NCBI GenBank assembly: GCA_963712485.1
Contig: CAVQID010000060.1
Coordinates: 62,001 to 126,000, forward strand
From: JALORV01 sp963712485
GTDB lineage: Bacteria; Pseudomonadota; Gammaproteobacteria; Burkholderiales; Burkholderiaceae_F
Direction: 5' to 3'
DNA length: 64,000 nt
Position 1 is the stretch's first letter. Each line of letters starts with the position of its first letter. This document shows positions 61,022 through 64,000 of the stretch, piece by piece. Under the pieces are notes generated by a model. That model saw only the letters and a list, made by a program, of their open reading frames with translations, made no database searches and was not told the origin of the DNA. Made by a program: the position numbers and the translations under genes.

Positions 61022-61378
61022 CTAGTTGACTGGCAGCCGCAGGACCCGCACGCCGCCGCGCTCGCAGGGGTGGTCGGCGTAGGTGATCTGGCCGTTGGCT
61101 TCGCACCGGAAGACAGTGACGACGCTACTCGTCAGCGGCGGAACCGCGGTGAGCCGCAGTGGCGGCAGATTGTCGAGCGCGACCCAGGCCGGCGGCCCGA
61201 CCTCTTCCTGGTCAAACGAGATCGCGGGTGCAGTTGCCGGCGGCGCGTCGTCGCCCACCAGCGGGCTCAGTATGACGACCAGGTACCAGATGAGTGCCAG
61301 CGCGATTGCGCCCGACACCAGCAGGCTGAGAAAGTGGAGGGAAAGATCAATGCGGAAGTCGGAAGCTGCGAGTTGCAT
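61022..61378 (-). CDS. Membrane-anchored protein with a DUF4124-like tail
   Basis: 118 residues: one N-terminal helix (HFLSLLVSGAIALALIWYLVVIL), a Pro-rich middle, and a C-terminal VFRCEANGQITYADHPCERGG that matches the DUF4124 pattern (aromatic, Gly, YxDxPC) with a Cys pair that could form a disulfide. Function unknown. It is 83 bp from the preceding gene and on the same strand. Confidence 0.65.
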   Translation of the reverse strand: MQLAASDFRIDLSLHFLSLLVSGAIALALIWYLVVILSPLVGDDAPPATAPAISFDQEEVGPPAWVALDNLPPLRLTAVPPLTSSVVTVFRCEANGQITYADHPCERGGVRVLRLPVN

Positions 61379-61469
61379 GGGAGGCTGGCGAATGCGACCG
61401 CGCGATTATCGCCGATTCACACATGTGTTCGCCCGCACAGGCCCGCGGCACGGTCACACGATGGCGGGA

Positions 61470-62486
61470 TCAGGCGACCGCAAGTCCCTGGCGATACGAC
61501 GACCAGACGGCCAGGAGGTCGCGCTCGCGCTGGCGGGTGAGCTTGCCGGCGCGGCGCTTGTCTGCCGCCTGCGGTATGCCGGCGTCGAGGATGTCATTGA
61601 GCGTGACCGCCATCGGCCGGGTTCGGAGGCCGCTCGCCTGCGCACGCGTGGTATCGACCGCATGAAAGCCGCGAGTGGCGGCATCGTGCGAGGGGATCCA
61701 CAACGGCAACTCGACCCAGGGCTGCACGCCTTCGCGTTCAAGGAAGCGCTCGTCGACCCACTCGACCTCGACCTCTTCGCCGCAGATCCAGCGGCAGGTG
61801 TCCAGCAGCTCGACAAACGTGGCTCCCTCGCTGGGCCCGGTGCCGTTGAATGCTCCGCTGGCGCGCTGTGCAATCAGCCGCAGGATCCAGTCGGCGAGGT
61901 CGCGCGCGTCGACGAACTGGATCGGTCGCTCCGGCATTCCCGGAGCCAGCACGCGACCGCCGGCGGCAATGCGCCACGGCCAGTAGGAAAACCGGCCGGT
62001 CGGGTCGTCCGGCCCGACGATCAGGCCCGGCCGAACGAGGATCGAGCGCGAACCGAATACACGCGCAACGGTGCGCTCGCATTCCGCCTTCATCGGACCG
62101 TAGTTGGTTCCGGTCACGGCGGCTGTATCGATGCCCTGGATCGATGCTAGGGGATCGGTCTCTCTGATCGGTGCCTTGGCGAACGAGGCGTACGCCGACA
62201 CGCTCGAGATGTAGACGTAACGCTCGCAGTGGTCGAACAGCGCTGCGCACGACAACTCGACATCCTGCGGACGGTAACCGCAGGTGTCGATGACGGCATC
62301 CCAGCGGCGATTCATCAGCAGGTGCAGATCCTCGATGCGATCGCCGACGATCCACTTCACTCCCGGCGGCCACCACTGACGCGAGAGGCCACGGTTGAAC
62401 ACGGTCACGCCGTGGCCGTTTTCAAGCGCCGCACGGAGCAAGGCCTGCCCGAGAAAGACACCGCCGCCGATGATCAACAGATTCAT
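61470..62486 (-). CDS. NAD-dependent epimerase/dehydratase (extended SDR)
   Basis: A 338-residue Rossmann protein. Nucleotide loop IIGGGVFLGQALL (GxxxxxxG class), catalytic Tyr/Lys in NYGPMKAECE with SSVSAYA upstream, and FVDARDLADWILRL. It probably acts on a nucleotide sugar or other small substrate, but no sugar pathway genes are adjacent. It is divergent from the kinase gene (about 200-bp gap). Confidence 0.85.
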   Translation of the reverse strand: MNLLIIGGGVFLGQALLRAALENGHGVTVFNRGLSRQWWPPGVKWIVGDRIEDLHLLMNRRWDAVIDTCGYRPQDVELSCAALFDHCERYVYISSVSAYASFAKAPIRETDPLASIQGIDTAAVTGTNYGPMKAECERTVARVFGSRSILVRPGLIVGPDDPTGRFSYWPWRIAAGGRVLAPGMPERPIQFVDARDLADWILRLIAQRASGAFNGTGPSEGATFVELLDTCRWICGEEVEVEWVDERFLEREGVQPWVELPLWIPSHDAATRGFHAVDTTRAQASGLRTRPMAVTLNDILDAGIPQAADKRRAGKLTRQRERDLLAVWSSYRQGLAVA

Positions 62487-62683
62487 GGTGGTGGATCTTA
62501 TGACGCGACTCGTCCGCCGACCAGCCGTACGGACTACCGTTCAGCCTGAAAAAATGACGTGCGGTCCGCGCGCCGCGGGCACCCCATCGGCGTGTGGTCA
62601 GAACGTCAGGGACGAGATGGGATAATTTCCCTTGTCGCGGCGGCGGCTGCAGCCGTCACTGCCCCTTACAAGACCGATACGCT

Positions 62684-63361
62684 GTGCCGCGATTCGACCG
62701 CACCACCTTCGAGAATGCCCCACGCCTGCTGCTACGCGAGGGTCGTTGGGCGAACGCACGGGTCTGGCGTGCGGACATCGACGGTCGCCGCTGGGTCATC
62801 AAGGATTTCTCGCCGCGGGCATGGTGGGTCCGCAACACCATCGGCCGCGTGTTTGTGCGGCGCGAACTCGCGACGCTACAGCGCCTGCACGGCATCGAAG
62901 GCGTGCCGCCGGATGCCTTCCGGCTCGATGGACATGCGATCGCCTTTGGCTACATCGACGGCGAGACACTGGGGAAGATCGAACCTGCGCGGCAGACTGC
63001 AGACTACTTTCGCGCGCTGGAGGGCCTTCTGCAGGACATCCACGCGCGCGGCGTCGTGCACCTGGACACGCGCGGGACCGGCAACGTGCTGATGCGATCC
63101 GACGGCTCGCCGGCGGTGATCGACTTCCAGTCGTCGGTTTCGACGCGCTGGATGCCATTGCCGTTGCGACGCTTTGTCGAGCGCATCGACCTCACGGGCG
63201 TGTACAAGAAATGGATGCAGCACGATCCGGCGTCAATGGGCCCGGAGCGCATTGAACTGAACGAGCGCATGACGCGCTGGCGCCGGTTCTGGGTGTTGCG
63301 CGGGTATGCTGGCGCGCGCAAGACGCATCCGCCGAAGAGCCGCCCGACGGACGCACCGTGA
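62684..63361 (+). CDS. RIO1/LPS-kinase-like protein kinase
   Basis: A 225-residue small kinase. Lys40 in RRWVIKDFS (ATP site), Glu61 in RRELATL, catalytic loop VVHLDTRGTGNVLM with His126, Asp128 and Asn134, and metal Asp147 in AVIDFQS (a DFG-like motif). This is the RIO/Kdo-kinase-like small fold. The GTG at 62684 is chosen as start, since the upstream in-frame residues are unlike the fold. It lies 4 bp before the methyltransferase gene, so they form a unit. The substrate is unknown. Confidence 0.75.
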   Translation: MPRFDRTTFENAPRLLLREGRWANARVWRADIDGRRWVIKDFSPRAWWVRNTIGRVFVRRELATLQRLHGIEGVPPDAFRLDGHAIAFGYIDGETLGKIEPARQTADYFRALEGLLQDIHARGVVHLDTRGTGNVLMRSDGSPAVIDFQSSVSTRWMPLPLRRFVERIDLTGVYKKWMQHDPASMGPERIELNERMTRWRRFWVLRGYAGARKTHPPKSRPTDAP

Positions 63362-63365
63362 ACAC

Positions 63366-63932
63366 ATGCTGACTTCGATCCGATCCATCTTCAATCATCC
63401 GGGCGTGCGCCGCACTTATGTGCGGCTGCGCGTGCCGCTCGCGATCATCGCGATCGTCGTGGCGTTCCCGTACCTGCGCCGCGATTGGCTGCTCGCCGGC
63501 TTCGTCGTTTCGATGGTGGGGGAGTTGATCCAGTTGTGGAGTTTCGCGTCGCTCGACAAGAACTCCGACCTGGCAATCCGCGGGCCGTACGCGATGGTGC
63601 GCAACCCGATGTACCTCGGGCGCTATTTCATCCTGCTCGGATTCCTGATGTTGCTCGGTGTGTGGTGGGTGCTCGTTGTCTATACCGTGGCCTACTGGTT
63701 CTACATGGACACGCGCGTCGAACGCGAGGAAGCGCATCTTCGTCCGATCTTCGGGCCGCGCTACGACGAGTACTGCGCAAAGGTGCACCGCTTCGTCCCC
63801 GGCCCGCCGCTCGCGGGCCAGCCGGTCGCCTACTGGAACTGGACACTGTTTCGGCAGAACAACGCCACGGCGAATCTCGCCGGAACCCTGGCCGTCTGGG
63901 CCATCGTGGCGGGGTGGCTGCTGCTGCGTTGA
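63366..63932 (+). CDS. Isoprenylcysteine carboxyl methyltransferase-family protein
   Basis: 188 residues with five to six helices. The signature RGPYAMVRNPMYLGRYFILLG (AdoMet/lipid binding) and a C-terminal Glu-rich FGPRYDEYCAKVHRF are typical of ICMT/PEMT-type membrane methyltransferases. In bacteria the substrate is usually not prenylcysteine. It shares a transcript with the kinase gene (4-bp gap). After its stop the window ends with only the first few codons of a possible next gene (ATG 63976), which I do not annotate. Confidence 0.82.
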   Translation: MLTSIRSIFNHPGVRRTYVRLRVPLAIIAIVVAFPYLRRDWLLAGFVVSMVGELIQLWSFASLDKNSDLAIRGPYAMVRNPMYLGRYFILLGFLMLLGVWWVLVVYTVAYWFYMDTRVEREEAHLRPIFGPRYDEYCAKVHRFVPGPPLAGQPVAYWNWTLFRQNNATANLAGTLAVWAIVAGWLLLR

Positions 63933-64000
63933 CGCGCGCGGGCGCGATCGCATCCGACCTTGATACGGCGTCCGGATGACTCGGGACGGGATATTCGCCC

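Noticed and set aside
1..64000. tRNA, rRNA or CRISPR
   Set aside because: No tRNA T-loop signature, rRNA segment or spaced direct repeats were noticed on reading; a covariance search would be needed to exclude degenerate cases.

Overview
The window is a GC-rich, gene-dense chromosomal segment (GC content judged by eye) from a proteobacterium, most likely a betaproteobacterium close to Burkholderiales. Evidence for this placement: the gene order tkt-gap...pgk-pyk-fba followed by purC-purE-purK-sua5, two orphan Bug/TctC-type periplasmic binding proteins, a compact kynBUA cluster beside gcdH, and both GlyGly-CTERM and PEP-CTERM sorting signals. GTG and TTG starts are frequent. No rRNA, tRNA, CRISPR array, prophage or complete insertion sequence was seen.

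Layout. 1-195 is the start of speD, cut by the window edge. 0.7-11.3 kb is a lower-glycolysis/gluconeogenesis block (tkt, gap, pgk, pyk, fba). It is interrupted by a secreted subtilisin-like protease with a GlyGly-CTERM tail, by the rhombosortase that should process that tail, and by a small VOC-fold gene. gap and the rhombosortase gene each carry one apparent single-base indel. 11.5-15.0 kb holds a zinc-ribbon protein, a 198-bp palindromic element, a Bug protein and an M14 carboxypeptidase. 15.0-20.3 kb holds dgkA, purC, purE, purK, sua5 and an SGNH-type lipoprotein, closed by a strong terminator. 20.3-28.5 kb is a minus-strand run: SemiSWEET, hydrolase, HdeD-like, MDR oxidoreductase, gcdH, kynA, kynU, kynB, EamA, flavin reductase. 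28.6-35.1 kb is a plus-strand run: LemA/TPM module, msrA, then TlpA, DUF4266, DUF3570 and ApbE. 35.1-42.7 kb is on the minus strand: DUF72, a two-component pair, pdxH, a MITE, chaC, MFS, EamA. 42.8-45.1 kb is ahpC-ahpF. 45.1-54.5 kb holds a second Bug protein, a PEP-CTERM protein, a very large cyclase/NTPase/TPR regulator, universal stress proteins, TerB/DUF697, tcdA and two hemerythrins. 54.5-64 kb holds a Rieske oxygenase, a P-type Ca2+-type ATPase, a Spy-like protein, a second MITE copy, a YpfJ metallopeptidase with a small downstream ORF, an SDR protein, and a RIO-like kinase with an ICMT-type methyltransferase.

How the genes work together. Central carbon flux (tkt to fba) and purine synthesis (purC, purE, purK) sit side by side. 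The kyn genes and gcdH belong to tryptophan/lysine catabolism through glutaryl-CoA. ahpCF, msrA, the USPs and the hemerythrins are stress and oxygen related. Four observations stand out: the protease/rhombosortase pair; a two-copy 174-bp MITE whose ends supply the stop codons of neighbouring genes; a dispersed palindromic element with covarying hairpins; and the uncharacterised TlpA-DUF4266-DUF3570-ApbE cluster.
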